Shown here: piece after piece, positions 1 to 22,751 of the stretch
How the letters are laid out: each line of letters begins with the position of its first letter
Numbering within the stretch: the stretch's first letter is position 1
NCBI RefSeq assembly: GCF_028553725.1
Contig: NZ_CP067127.1
Coordinates: forward strand, 124,001-188,000
Source of the DNA: Paracoccus alcaliphilus
GTDB lineage: Bacteria; Pseudomonadota; Alphaproteobacteria; Rhodobacterales; Rhodobacteraceae
Direction of reading: 5' to 3'
Length of the DNA stretch: 64,000 nucleotides
Position numbers and translations under genes: made by a program
Notes under the pieces: generated by a model
Database searches by the model: none
Seen by the model: the letters and a program-made list of their open reading frames with translations, nothing else
What the model was told of the DNA's origin: nothing

Positions 1-14582
<14,582 letters not shown>

Positions 14583-14609
14583 CGGAAAAACTCCCGTATT
14601 CGGTCGGCG

Positions 14610-16385
14610 TCAGGCGGACAGCGGTGTCGGCAGGGCAGCGGCGGGCAGCGAGGCGGCGTGGCTCTGGCGTTCGACCAGCCGCGCATAGAATTCATGCGTC
14701 GCCACCAGATCGGCATGCGTGCCCGAGCCCGAGATCCGGCCGCTTTCGAGGAAATAGATCAGATCGGCATCGAAGACGGTGGACAGGCGATGCGCCACGA
14801 CGATGTTGGTGCGGCCTGCGCGCAGACGGTCCAGCGAAGCCTTCACCTGCCGTTCGGTTTCTCCGTCCAGCGCCGAGGTGGCCTCGTCCAGGATCAGGAT
14901 CTGCGGATCGCGCAGGAACATGCGGGCAATGGCGATGCGCTGGCGCTGGCCCCCCGACAGGTTGTTGCCCTGCTCGATCAGGTTCGTATCCAACCCGCGC
15001 GGCAGCGATTCGATAAAGCTCAGCGCATCGGCGCGGGCGGCGGCATCGCGGATCTGGTCGTCGGTGAATGTGCCGGTCAGCCCATAGGTGATGTTGTCGC
15101 GCACCGATCCTGGCATGACCGGCGCATTCTGCGGCACATAGCCGATCATGCGGCGCCAGTCCTGCAAGGGGATGCGCGTGACATCGGTGCCGTTCAGGGT
15201 GATCTGTCCCGAAACCGGCAGATAAAAGCGTTCGATCAGCGACAGGATGGTGCTTTTGCCGCTGCCGCTTGGCCCGACCAGCGCCGTGGTGGTGCCGGTG
15301 GCGAAAACCAGCGACAGATCCTTCAGAACCGGATGCTGCCGGGCGTCATCCGCCTGATAGGCGAAAGAGACATTCTCGAAGCGCAGTTCACCGGCGCGCG
15401 CGGGGGCGGGGTCGGCGGCGTCATATGCTTCCTCGGTCTCGTCCAGCAGGACGGCGATACGGGCGGACGCGCCCTTGGCACGCTGCAATTCGGCGATGAA
15501 CATCGTCAGCTGCATCAGCGGCGAAATGACGTTCAGGATCGACAGGATGAAGGCGGTCAGGGTGCCCACGCTCATGGTGCCGACGGATACGCGGCTGGCG
15601 CCATAGATCAGGATGGTGACGATCGCCGCCGTCATCGCCAGCTGGATCACCGGCTCCAGCGTGGTGTTGATGGTCGAGCTGCGCATCCCCAGACGGCGCA
15701 GGTTTTCCAGCGCCTTGCCGATGCGGCGGCTTTCGCGCTGCTCGGCGGTGAAGGCCTTGACCAGTCGGATTTCGCTGAACACCTGGGTCAGCAGCCCGCT
15801 GAGCCGCGCGGCCTCGTCCTGGGTGCGGCGGCTGAGACCGTCCAGCAGCATCGACAGCGGCACCAGCACCGCGAAGGCCGCCAGCATCGCCCCCAGCAGG
15901 GTCATCGTCAGCGCGCTGTCCAGCGTATACAGAACCGCCGCCACGCCCAGCAGCATCATCGTGCCGGTGATCAGGTTGACCGCCTGTGTCGTGGTCAGCG
16001 CCGAGATGCTTTCACAGTCGCGCATGATCCGGCTGACCCTTTCGCCGCTGCCTTCGCGGTCGAAGGCGGGGATGGTCAGGCGCAGCATCTTGTCCGACAG
16101 GCGCTGGCGCAGATTGGCGACGATGTTGTGGCCGATCCGGGCCAGCAGCAGCGACGACAGCGCATTGAACAGCGTGGCCCCCAAAAGCGCGGCGATCAGG
16201 AAGGACATGGTTTCGCTGATCAGCCCGCCGCTGCCTGCCGTATCGACCACATTGCGCGTCAGCAGCGGAAAGATCAGCGAACAGGCGACGCCCGCCGCCG
16301 CGGCCAGGGTGGCGGCGATCAGGGCCGGGACCGAGGGTCGGCCTGCGCGGATCAGCCTCAACAGCGGCGAGAAACCGGATGCCAT
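14610..16385 (-). CDS. ABC exporter, fused transmembrane and ATPase domains
   Basis: The protein of 591 residues carries a six-helix exporter transmembrane domain in about residues 1-310 and an ATPase domain after it: Walker A GPSGSGKST, signature LSGGQRQRIAIA, Walker B ILILDEATSALDG and H-loop VAHRLST. It belongs to the MsbA/multidrug half-transporter type and would work as a homodimer in the inner membrane. The ATG at 16385 is preceded by GGAGG at 7 bases; the open frame runs further upstream but without protein-like content. It lies 27 bases before the NRPS gene in the same direction, so it very probably exports the peptide or a precursor. The lux-type dyad at 16484-16505 lies about 100 bases upstream. 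Confidence 0.93.
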   Translation of the reverse strand: MASGFSPLLRLIRAGRPSVPALIAATLAAAAGVACSLIFPLLTRNVVDTAGSGGLISETMSFLIAALLGATLFNALSSLLLARIGHNIVANLRQRLSDKMLRLTIPAFDREGSGERVSRIMRDCESISALTTTQAVNLITGTMMLLGVAAVLYTLDSALTMTLLGAMLAAFAVLVPLSMLLDGLSRRTQDEAARLSGLLTQVFSEIRLVKAFTAEQRESRRIGKALENLRRLGMRSSTINTTLEPVIQLAMTAAIVTILIYGASRVSVGTMSVGTLTAFILSILNVISPLMQLTMFIAELQRAKGASARIAVLLDETEEAYDAADPAPARAGELRFENVSFAYQADDARQHPVLKDLSLVFATGTTTALVGPSGSGKSTILSLIERFYLPVSGQITLNGTDVTRIPLQDWRRMIGYVPQNAPVMPGSVRDNITYGLTGTFTDDQIRDAAARADALSFIESLPRGLDTNLIEQGNNLSGGQRQRIAIARMFLRDPQILILDEATSALDGETERQVKASLDRLRAGRTNIVVAHRLSTVFDADLIYFLESGRISGSGTHADLVATHEFYARLVERQSHAASLPAAALPTPLSA

Positions 16386-16483
16386 GTCATGTCCTCCATT
16401 CGGTCGGCGGGGTGCCGTTTTCCGAAGGTCAGCATGACGGCGATTCGGCGATCCGGCTAAACGCCCATTCCGCCTTGCATGTT

Positions 16484-16505
16484 CTGTCCCATACAGATGA
16501 GGGGG
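16484..16505. promoter_or_regulatory. Putative LuxR operator (lux-box-like dyad) between ABC/NRPS and PPTase
   Basis: The dyad CTGTCCCATACAG (CTGT-N5-ACAG) is followed by ATGAGGGGG. The same composite element occurs at 24061-24082 before the RND operon and, less well conserved, at 17296-17317 before luxI. It sits between divergent genes, so one site could serve both. Which LuxR protein binds it is inferred from the neighbouring luxR gene. Confidence 0.55.
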
Positions 16506-16621
16506 TTCGTTTCGGGGCGCCCGTCCGGCATTCAGGAAAACCTGCTTGTGATGCGCCAGAGATTGTTCTGATCGGGCAGATATGTCGCCATTCACCATCC
16601 CGGACGCCGGATACCCACGCC

Positions 16622-17290
16622 ATGGATCACGCCCGAATTCTTGACAGGGAGGCCGAGGGCCTGCTGCTGATCGCGCCTTTGGCGTCTGCGTCACGGGCCC
16701 GCCCGCGACTGCGGGCACTCTATCGCGATCACCCGGCCATGATGCCCGAAGCGGGGCGGGATGCGTTCCTGACGGGGCGGGCGATGGTGACGCGCGGGAT
16801 GCGCCTGCTGGGGATGACGCCGCAGGTGGTGGACGACGAAGGCGCGGTCTGGCCAAAGGGGCTGGCGGGCGCGGTCAGTCATGGCGGCGGGCAGGTCGGC
16901 GTCTGGTTGCGCCGCGGCGGTGCCGGATCGCTGGGGCTGGATCTGCGGGCGATCGGGGACGGGGCGCAGGGGCTGTCGCAGCACGAATTGCACCTGTTGT
17001 CGCAGCAACCCGGACTGGCGCGGATGCGACCCGAGGAACGCCAGGCGGGCGCGATTTCGGCCAAGCATGCGCTGGCCCGGGCGCTTGCGCCGCAGCTTGG
17101 GGCCGCCGTCAGCCCGGCGGCCTTGACGGTGCGGGCCTCGGCGCGGTCGGGCATCAGCCTGGGCCTTGCGGATGCGGCCTTGTCCGGGCCGGGAGTGGAG
17201 GGCGGTTTCCGGGTCGAGTTGCGGGTCATGCCGGGGCTGGTGCTGACCCGTGTCGCCGTCGGAAGGCCGGCGCGGTTGCGGCTGTGCTGA
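16622..17290 (+). CDS. 4'-phosphopantetheinyl transferase-like protein (EntD type), altered metal site
   Basis: The 222-residue protein has the order of an EntD/Sfp-type PPTase: WPKGLAGAVSHGGGQVGV, LGLDLRAIG, and AISAKHALARA. Such enzymes attach phosphopantetheine from CoA to the T domains of an NRPS, here the neighbouring one. In this family the usual motifs are G(I/V)DIE and SxKEA, whose acidic residues hold magnesium. Here the Asp of the first motif is kept but the following Glu is Arg, and the Glu of KEA is His. Activity is therefore uncertain. The ATG at 16622 starts the recognisable homology but has no strong ribosome site; an earlier in-frame start cannot be excluded. It is divergent from the ABC/NRPS operon and lies just before luxI. 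Confidence 0.75.
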   Translation: MDHARILDREAEGLLLIAPLASASRARPRLRALYRDHPAMMPEAGRDAFLTGRAMVTRGMRLLGMTPQVVDDEGAVWPKGLAGAVSHGGGQVGVWLRRGGAGSLGLDLRAIGDGAQGLSQHELHLLSQQPGLARMRPEERQAGAISAKHALARALAPQLGAAVSPAALTVRASARSGISLGLADAALSGPGVEGGFRVELRVMPGLVLTRVAVGRPARLRLC

Positions 17291-17295
17291 CGGGT

Positions 17296-17317
17296 CCGGC
17301 CCGCGCAGATGTGGGGG
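17296..17317. promoter_or_regulatory. Weaker copy of the lux-box-like element before luxI
   Basis: The right part CAGATGTGGGGG is identical to the element at 24061-24082 and the left part CCGGCCCG keeps most positions, giving 18 of 22 matches. It begins 6 bases after the PPTase stop and lies 90 bases before luxI, where an autoinduction site would be expected. Confidence 0.4.
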
Positions 17318-17406
17318 ACGATATGGGCGCGTGCAGGCGAGGCGCTGTCGGTCTGCGACGCATTGCCCGAGGCTTCCGGCAATCAGGAAGCAAGGAGCGC
17401 CTGCCC

Positions 17407-18099
17407 ATGTTCACGATGATCCGGCCGCATGAAACCGCCGCCAATCCGCAACTGATGCGGGCCATCTTCCGGCTGCGCAAACGGGTCTTTCACGACCGGC
17501 TGAACTGGCGGGTCGAGGTTCGCGGCAACGAGGAACGCGACGTCTATGACGATCTGGAGGCCAGCTATCTGGTCTGGTGTTCCGAGGATCGCAGCAGGCT
17601 TTATGGCGTGGTGCGGCTGATGCCGACCGATGGGCCGACGCTGCTGCATGACGTGTTCTGGGCCACGCATGGCCGCAATGCCGACCTGATCGCGGATGAC
17701 ATCTGGGAAGGCACGCGGATGTGTCTGGACGATGAATTGCTGGCCCGCGACTTCCCCGACATGGATGCCGGACGGGGGTTCAGCCTGCTGCTGCTGGCCC
17801 TGTGCGAGGCGGCGCTGGCCTTCGGCATCCGTCGGCTGGTGTCGAATTTCGAGCCGATGATGAGCCGTGTCTATCGCCGCGCGGGCGTCAGGATGCAGAT
17901 GCACGGCTCGGCCGATGGCTATGGCCGCCGCCCGGTCTGCTGCGCCTCTTTCGCGGTGTCGGATCAGGTGCGGCGCGACATGCGGCAGGCGCTTGGCGTC
18001 ACCGCGCCGCTGCTTCGCCCGATGGCCCGTCTGGCGCCCTGTCCGATGCCGAACCCATTGCCGATCCCGGTGACGCGCGTTCCCGCGATGATGCATTGA
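17407..18099 (+). CDS. LuxI-family acyl-homoserine-lactone synthase
   Basis: The 230-residue protein makes an N-acyl-homoserine lactone signal from S-adenosylmethionine and an acyl donor. The N-terminal family signature is present: FRLRKRVFHDRLNW (Arg and Trp), then DVYDDLEASYLV and GVVRLMPT. The family is usually about 200-220 residues; the extra length is a Pro-rich C-terminal tail. The ATG at 17407 follows AAGGAG at 9 bases. It is followed 22 bases later by an unknown gene, with luxR convergent beyond it. The acyl length cannot be read from the sequence. Confidence 0.95.
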   Translation: MFTMIRPHETAANPQLMRAIFRLRKRVFHDRLNWRVEVRGNEERDVYDDLEASYLVWCSEDRSRLYGVVRLMPTDGPTLLHDVFWATHGRNADLIADDIWEGTRMCLDDELLARDFPDMDAGRGFSLLLLALCEAALAFGIRRLVSNFEPMMSRVYRRAGVRMQMHGSADGYGRRPVCCASFAVSDQVRRDMRQALGVTAPLLRPMARLAPCPMPNPLPIPVTRVPAMMH

Positions 18100-18121
18100 C
18101 CCCCTGATACGGGAACCGGAA

Positions 18122-18649
18122 TTGGACAGCTTCGCCCTCTATTGCCTTGCCACAGAGATCCGCCCGGCCGAGACCCTGCGGGTTCTGGGGCTGATCGAGC
18201 GCAGGCTGATCGCCGACCCCGCCGATCCCGAGGCCCGGCTGTACAAGGGCGCGCTGCTGGCGCGTCTGGGGCTGGCGATGGACGATCCGGGTCAGGCGCG
18301 GCGGTTTCTGAATGCGGGGATCGGGATCATGCGCGCCATGCCGCCCGCCAAGGCGACGCGGGCACTGGCACATCTGCGGATGCTCTATGCCCGTGGCACG
18401 ACGCAGGTGCTGCTGCCGGTGCCGCCGATGACGGCACCCGAGATGGATCGGGGTATTGCCCAGATCCTGAACCATCCCGGTTTTGGCCAGCTGCATGGAT
18501 CGCGACGCGCGGTCGTGCTGGGGATGCAGGCGCATCTGCTGAAGCAGCGGGGGCAGGACCAGAGCGCGGCGCGGATCTGGAGCGCGGCGACCCTTATCGA
18601 GGGTCGGCTGCGGGGTTTTCCCGAGACGCCGCCTCAGATCATCCTGTAG
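18122..18649 (+). CDS. Unknown 175-residue protein in the luxI operon
   Basis: I do not recognise a family. The start is a TTG at 18122 with GGGAACCGGA just before it, 22 bases after the luxI stop, so the two genes are probably co-transcribed. The sequence is mostly helical with tandem helix pairs (LRVLGLIERRLIADP, EARLYKGALLARLGLAMDD), which resembles tetratricopeptide-like folds. No signal peptide or membrane segment is visible. Its last 16 bases overlap the end of the convergent luxR gene. A role in signalling is suggested only by position. Confidence 0.75.
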   Translation: MDSFALYCLATEIRPAETLRVLGLIERRLIADPADPEARLYKGALLARLGLAMDDPGQARRFLNAGIGIMRAMPPAKATRALAHLRMLYARGTTQVLLPVPPMTAPEMDRGIAQILNHPGFGQLHGSRRAVVLGMQAHLLKQRGQDQSAARIWSAATLIEGRLRGFPETPPQIIL

Positions 18650-19320
18650 CGCACGGCCTTGGCGACGGCCTGCGCCAGCGAAACACAGTTCAGCTTGACC
18701 CGCGCCAGCTTCAGATAGCTGCGCACGGTATGTTCCGACAGGTTCAGGATGATCGCGATCTCGCTGTAGGTCTTGCCCTGTGCAGTAAAGCGCAGACATT
18801 CATATTCGCGTGGCGCCAGCTGCGGCACGCCCATGGCATCCGCCGCCGCCTCGGCCAGCGCCTTCACATGCAGGTCCATATGCGCCTGCGTCAGCCCGTC
18901 CACATGCCGGGCGACATGATCCGCCCAGCCCTCGGACCGGACGCGGCTGATCGACAGCACGCTCTTGCGTCCATGCGAATCGACATGGACGAGGCTGTAG
19001 CCGACCGTGCCCAGTCCCGCCTGCACGAATTCCTCCATCGTCTTCTGCTGATCGCCGTCCAGCACCAGATCAGACCAGAAGAAGGCGTCGTCGCCTTTCT
19101 GCGCGCGTTGCAGGACCGGGTCGGCAACGGCCATGTTGTTCAGCAGATAGCGGCTGACCCAGCCCTCGGGATAGGTGGTGCGCACGAAGGGATTGTCCAG
19201 CCCGGTGGTGGGATTGGTCAGGATATGCAGGGTGACGTGATCCAGCTTGAGGATCTCGCGGATGGTATCGATGGCTTCTGCGGTGGAATCGGCAGTCAGC
19301 ATGGAGCGGGTCAGCGTCAT
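18634..19320 (-). CDS. LuxR-family quorum-sensing regulator
   Basis: The 228-residue protein has an N-terminal autoinducer-binding domain and a C-terminal helix-turn-helix. The binding domain shows the usual Trp, Tyr, Asp-Pro and Trp residues in TTYPEGWVSRYLLNNMAVADPV and FFWSDL. The DNA-binding domain has LAPREYECLRFTAQGKTYSEIA and LSEHTVRSYLKLARVKL. It probably senses the signal made by the neighbouring LuxI and acts on the repeated dyad elements of this locus. It is convergent with the luxI operon and overlaps its last gene by 16 bases. Confidence 0.94.
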   Translation of the reverse strand: MTLTRSMLTADSTAEAIDTIREILKLDHVTLHILTNPTTGLDNPFVRTTYPEGWVSRYLLNNMAVADPVLQRAQKGDDAFFWSDLVLDGDQQKTMEEFVQAGLGTVGYSLVHVDSHGRKSVLSISRVRSEGWADHVARHVDGLTQAHMDLHVKALAEAAADAMGVPQLAPREYECLRFTAQGKTYSEIAIILNLSEHTVRSYLKLARVKLNCVSLAQAVAKAVRYRMI

Positions 19321-19505
19321 TTGCGTCCGGTGGTTGCGTCTTGGGCCGTGTCGGTTCGACTCGCGGCGAGGCTTACCTTAGGCAAGCTGTGTGACGCTTT
19401 CCTGTTCCAAATTCGGTTCAGCCGAAATTTGCCTGTTTTGTCCGCGAACTGCCCCCGCCCCTCGGCAGCAAACCGCCAAAAGTCAGGAAAGACCCCGCCC
19501 GGCCC
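19321..19505. promoter_or_regulatory. Intergenic region: luxR promoter side and end of the RND operon
   Basis: This 185-base gap lies upstream of luxR and downstream of the RND permease stop. It contains an imperfect inverted repeat with AAATT/AATTT arms at 19409-19430. No copy of the CTGT-N5-ACAG element is present, so luxR may not be under the same control. Confidence 0.3.
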
Positions 19506-22500
19506 CTATCTGGCCGAGCTTTTCTGAACCGACCTGTCAGGTAAAGGCAGATGGGCGGCGGGCCGGTCGCGGGTTGGCAGCAGCGACAGCCGCGCCGTCG
19601 CCACGGCGGCGGGCGGATCGGCGGGCTGCGGCTGCGCGGCGGCCGTGTGATCGGGCGGCGGGTCGGGCAGCAGGCGCGCCGCGTGCCGTCCCAGCGCATC
19701 CAGATAGGTCAGCATGACCGGCACCACCACCAGCGTCAGCAGCGTCGATGAGATCAGCCCGCCGATCACCGCATGGGCCATGGGTGCGTTCTGGCTGGTG
19801 CCCTGATGCAGGCTCAGCGCCATCGGCAGCATCCCCAGGATCATCGCCAGCGTGGTCATCACGATCGGGCGGAACCGGGTGCGGGCCGCGCCGACCAGCG
19901 CGTCGTAAAGGTTCGTGCCCTCACGCACCTGCTGATTGGCGTTGTCCACCAGCAGGATGGCGTTCTTGACCACCAGCCCCATGAGCATGATGAACCCAAT
20001 CACCGACATCACGTTCAGGCTGGAGCCGCCCAGCCACAGCCCGACCATGACCCCGATCAGCGACAGCGGCAGCGACATCATGATTGCCAGCGGTTGCAGG
20101 ATGCTGCCGAATTGCGAGGCCAGCACCAGATAGATGAACACCACCGCCAGCAACAGCGCGGACGCCGCCGAGGCCCCGGATTCCGCCATCTGCTCGGCAT
20201 CGCCGCCAAGCGAGAAGCGATAGCCCTCGGGCAGCGGCATCTGCCCCGTCAGCTGCGCGATCTGCGCATAGACATCGCCGGGGGCGTCGGGCGACAGGTT
20301 GGCCTCGATGGTGACGCGGCGCGACAGTTGCTCGCGCAGGATCTCGACCGGGCCGCTGCGCTGCTCGATCCGGGCGACCTGATCCAGCCGGATGATCTGG
20401 CCGCTGTCGGCATCGACACCCACTGGCAGGTTACCCAGTGCGGCAACGCTGCTGCGCGCCGCCTGATCCAGCCGGATCACGACATCATGGCTTTGGCTGT
20501 CGGGGGCGGTCCATGTCGCGATGGTCTCGCCGGTCATCATCGGGGCCAGAACCGCGCCCAGATCGCGGGCCGAGATCCCCAGCTCGCTGGCGTGTTCGCG
20601 GTCCAGCTCGATGCCGATTTCCGGCTGTGCCTGCCGCATCGACGAGGTGATGTCCTCGACCCCCGCGATATCCGTCAGCCGCCCGGCGACCTGATCGCCG
20701 ATCCGCCGCAGCACCTGACTGTCCTGCCCCAGAACGACGATCTGCACCGGCTTGCCCGCGCCGCCGCCCAGATCGCCCTCGGCGCTGACTTCGGTTTGCA
20801 GGCCCGGAAACCGCTGAAGCATGGGCCGCAGGCTGGCCGTGAATTCCATCGCCGAGGCATCGCGCTGCGCGTGCGGCACCAGCGTCACGCCGATATTGGC
20901 GGTGTTCTTCTGCCCCGCCCCGACCGCAGCCGCGCCGATACTGGCATAGGTCGAGGCGACCTCGGGCATCTGGCGCAGGCGCGTCTCGATCTGGTTCACC
21001 CGCGCGGCGGTATAGTCCAGCGAAGATCCCGGTGGGGTCTCGATGCTGACCGAGACACGACCGTTATCCTCGGCCGGCAGAAATTCGGCCCCGACCATCG
21101 GGATCAGGGCAAAGCTGGCGATGAACAGGCCGAAGGCGATCCCCAGCGTGGCCAGCCGGTGACGCAGCGACCAGCGCAGCACCGACAGATAACGCCCGGT
21201 CAGCCGGTCGAAGCCGTCATTCAGCCGCGCGACCATGCGCCCCACCGGTCCGCGCCGCGTATCGGAATGCGAGGCCGGAGCGTTCCACACGCTGGACAGC
21301 ATCGGATCCAGCGTGAAGGCCACGAACAACGAGATCAGCACCGCGACCGAGACCGTCACCCCGAATTGCAAGAAGAAGCGGCCCAGAATGCCCTCCATGA
21401 AGGCCACGGGCAGAAAGACCGCGATAATCGCCAGCGTGGTCGCGGTAACGGCAAGGCCGATTTCGGCCGTGCCCTCCAGCGCGGCGCGGCGATGGCTTTT
21501 GCCGCTTTGCAGATGTCGGGTGATGTTCTCGCGCACGACGATGGCGTCGTCGATCAGGATGCCGACCGACAGCGACAGTGCCATCAGCGTCATGATATTC
21601 AGCGTAAAGCCCAGAAAATACAGCGCGATCATGGTGCCGATCATCGAGATCGGCAAGGCCAGCCCGGTGATCACGGTCGAGCGCCACGAGTTCAGGAACA
21701 AAAACACGATCACCACCGACAGGATCGCGCCCTCGACCAGCATGTTCTGCACGGCGGACACCGAATCCTCGACCGCGCTGGCCTCGCTGGCGATGACCTC
21801 GATGCGCACATCGTCGGGCAGGGTGTCCGTGCCAAGGGCCGCAGCCGCGCGGGTGATGCCACGGGCGACGGCGATGGTATTGGCGCCCTGCACCTTCATC
21901 ACCTCGACCGCCAGCGCGGGTTTGCCGTCGCGGAAGGCAAGGCTTTCGGCCTCGGCCGGACCGATGCGGATATCGGCGATTTCGGACAGATGCACCGGCT
22001 GGCCACCCTGACGCCCGACGATCAGATCGCGGAAATCCCCGACTCGCGCCAGGGCGCTGCGGATCTGGATCGATTGCGACGTGGCGCCTTCGGTGATCGT
22101 GCCCGAGGGCAGGTCCGCCGCATTGGCCGCGATTGCCGCCCGGACCTCGGACAGCGGGATGCCTTGCGCGGACAGCCGTTCGGGGTCGATGGTCACATCG
22201 ACCTGCGCCGGAACCCCGCCCACCAGCGAGACGCTGCCCACGCCGCCGACATTGCGCAGCCGGTCAAGGACGTGATCCTCGGCCAGCCGGGTCAGCTCTG
22301 ACAACGACCGCCGATCCGAACTGACCGTCAGCGAGATGACGGGCGTGGCCGAAGGGTCGAATTTCAGGATCGTGGGCGTGTCGGCGGCATCGGGCAGGCT
22401 GGACTGGACCCCGGCCATCTTGTCGCGCACGTCGTTCATCGCCTCGGCCGAGGGCACGCCCAGATCGAACTGCATCAGCACCATCGCCTGTCCGACCTGC

Positions 22501-22751
22501 GCGGTGGACTGGATCACGTCGATGCCGCTGATCGTGGCCATCGTGTCCTCGATGGGTTTGATGACGTCGTTCTCGACCGCCTCGGGCGAGGCGCCGTCAT
22601 AGGCCACGACGATGGCGACGGCGGGCACATCGATATCGGGCATCTGCTCGACCGGCAGGCGTTGCCACGAGAACAGGCCGAAAACCGTGATCGCCAGCAT
22701 GACCATCACAGTCAGAACGGGATTGTTGACGCTGACGCGGGTCAGAAACAT
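19506..22751 (-). CDS. RND-family multidrug efflux permease
   Basis: The 1081-residue inner-membrane protein is of usual length for the HAE1/MdtBC-type proton-driven pumps. It starts MFLTRVSVNNPVLTVMVMLA, shows the large periplasmic loops in about residues 30-335 and 560-860, and in TM4 the motif LSVGILIDDAIVV with the charged Asp pair typical of proton relay. Its ATG overlaps the stop of the membrane fusion gene (TGATG), so the two are translationally coupled. The operon starts near a lux-box-like element, so it may export the NRPS product, the signal, or protect against self-toxicity. No outer-membrane TolC gene is nearby. Confidence 0.95.
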   Translation of the reverse strand: MFLTRVSVNNPVLTVMVMLAITVFGLFSWQRLPVEQMPDIDVPAVAIVVAYDGASPEAVENDVIKPIEDTMATISGIDVIQSTAQVGQAMVLMQFDLGVPSAEAMNDVRDKMAGVQSSLPDAADTPTILKFDPSATPVISLTVSSDRRSLSELTRLAEDHVLDRLRNVGGVGSVSLVGGVPAQVDVTIDPERLSAQGIPLSEVRAAIAANAADLPSGTITEGATSQSIQIRSALARVGDFRDLIVGRQGGQPVHLSEIADIRIGPAEAESLAFRDGKPALAVEVMKVQGANTIAVARGITRAAAALGTDTLPDDVRIEVIASEASAVEDSVSAVQNMLVEGAILSVVIVFLFLNSWRSTVITGLALPISMIGTMIALYFLGFTLNIMTLMALSLSVGILIDDAIVVRENITRHLQSGKSHRRAALEGTAEIGLAVTATTLAIIAVFLPVAFMEGILGRFFLQFGVTVSVAVLISLFVAFTLDPMLSSVWNAPASHSDTRRGPVGRMVARLNDGFDRLTGRYLSVLRWSLRHRLATLGIAFGLFIASFALIPMVGAEFLPAEDNGRVSVSIETPPGSSLDYTAARVNQIETRLRQMPEVASTYASIGAAAVGAGQKNTANIGVTLVPHAQRDASAMEFTASLRPMLQRFPGLQTEVSAEGDLGGGAGKPVQIVVLGQDSQVLRRIGDQVAGRLTDIAGVEDITSSMRQAQPEIGIELDREHASELGISARDLGAVLAPMMTGETIATWTAPDSQSHDVVIRLDQAARSSVAALGNLPVGVDADSGQIIRLDQVARIEQRSGPVEILREQLSRRVTIEANLSPDAPGDVYAQIAQLTGQMPLPEGYRFSLGGDAEQMAESGASAASALLLAVVFIYLVLASQFGSILQPLAIMMSLPLSLIGVMVGLWLGGSSLNVMSVIGFIMLMGLVVKNAILLVDNANQQVREGTNLYDALVGAARTRFRPIVMTTLAMILGMLPMALSLHQGTSQNAPMAHAVIGGLISSTLLTLVVVPVMLTYLDALGRHAARLLPDPPPDHTAAAQPQPADPPAAVATARLSLLPTRDRPAAHLPLPDRSVQKSSAR

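Noticed and set aside
16386..16856. N-terminal extension of the ABC exporter frame to 16856
   Set aside because: The extra part translates the operator region and antisense PPTase sequence. The GGAGG before 16385 and the exporter homology fix the start there.
19773..22301. Long plus-strand frame opposite the RND permease
   Set aside because: Antisense of a well-supported permease; composition is His/Gln/Arg-rich without domains.
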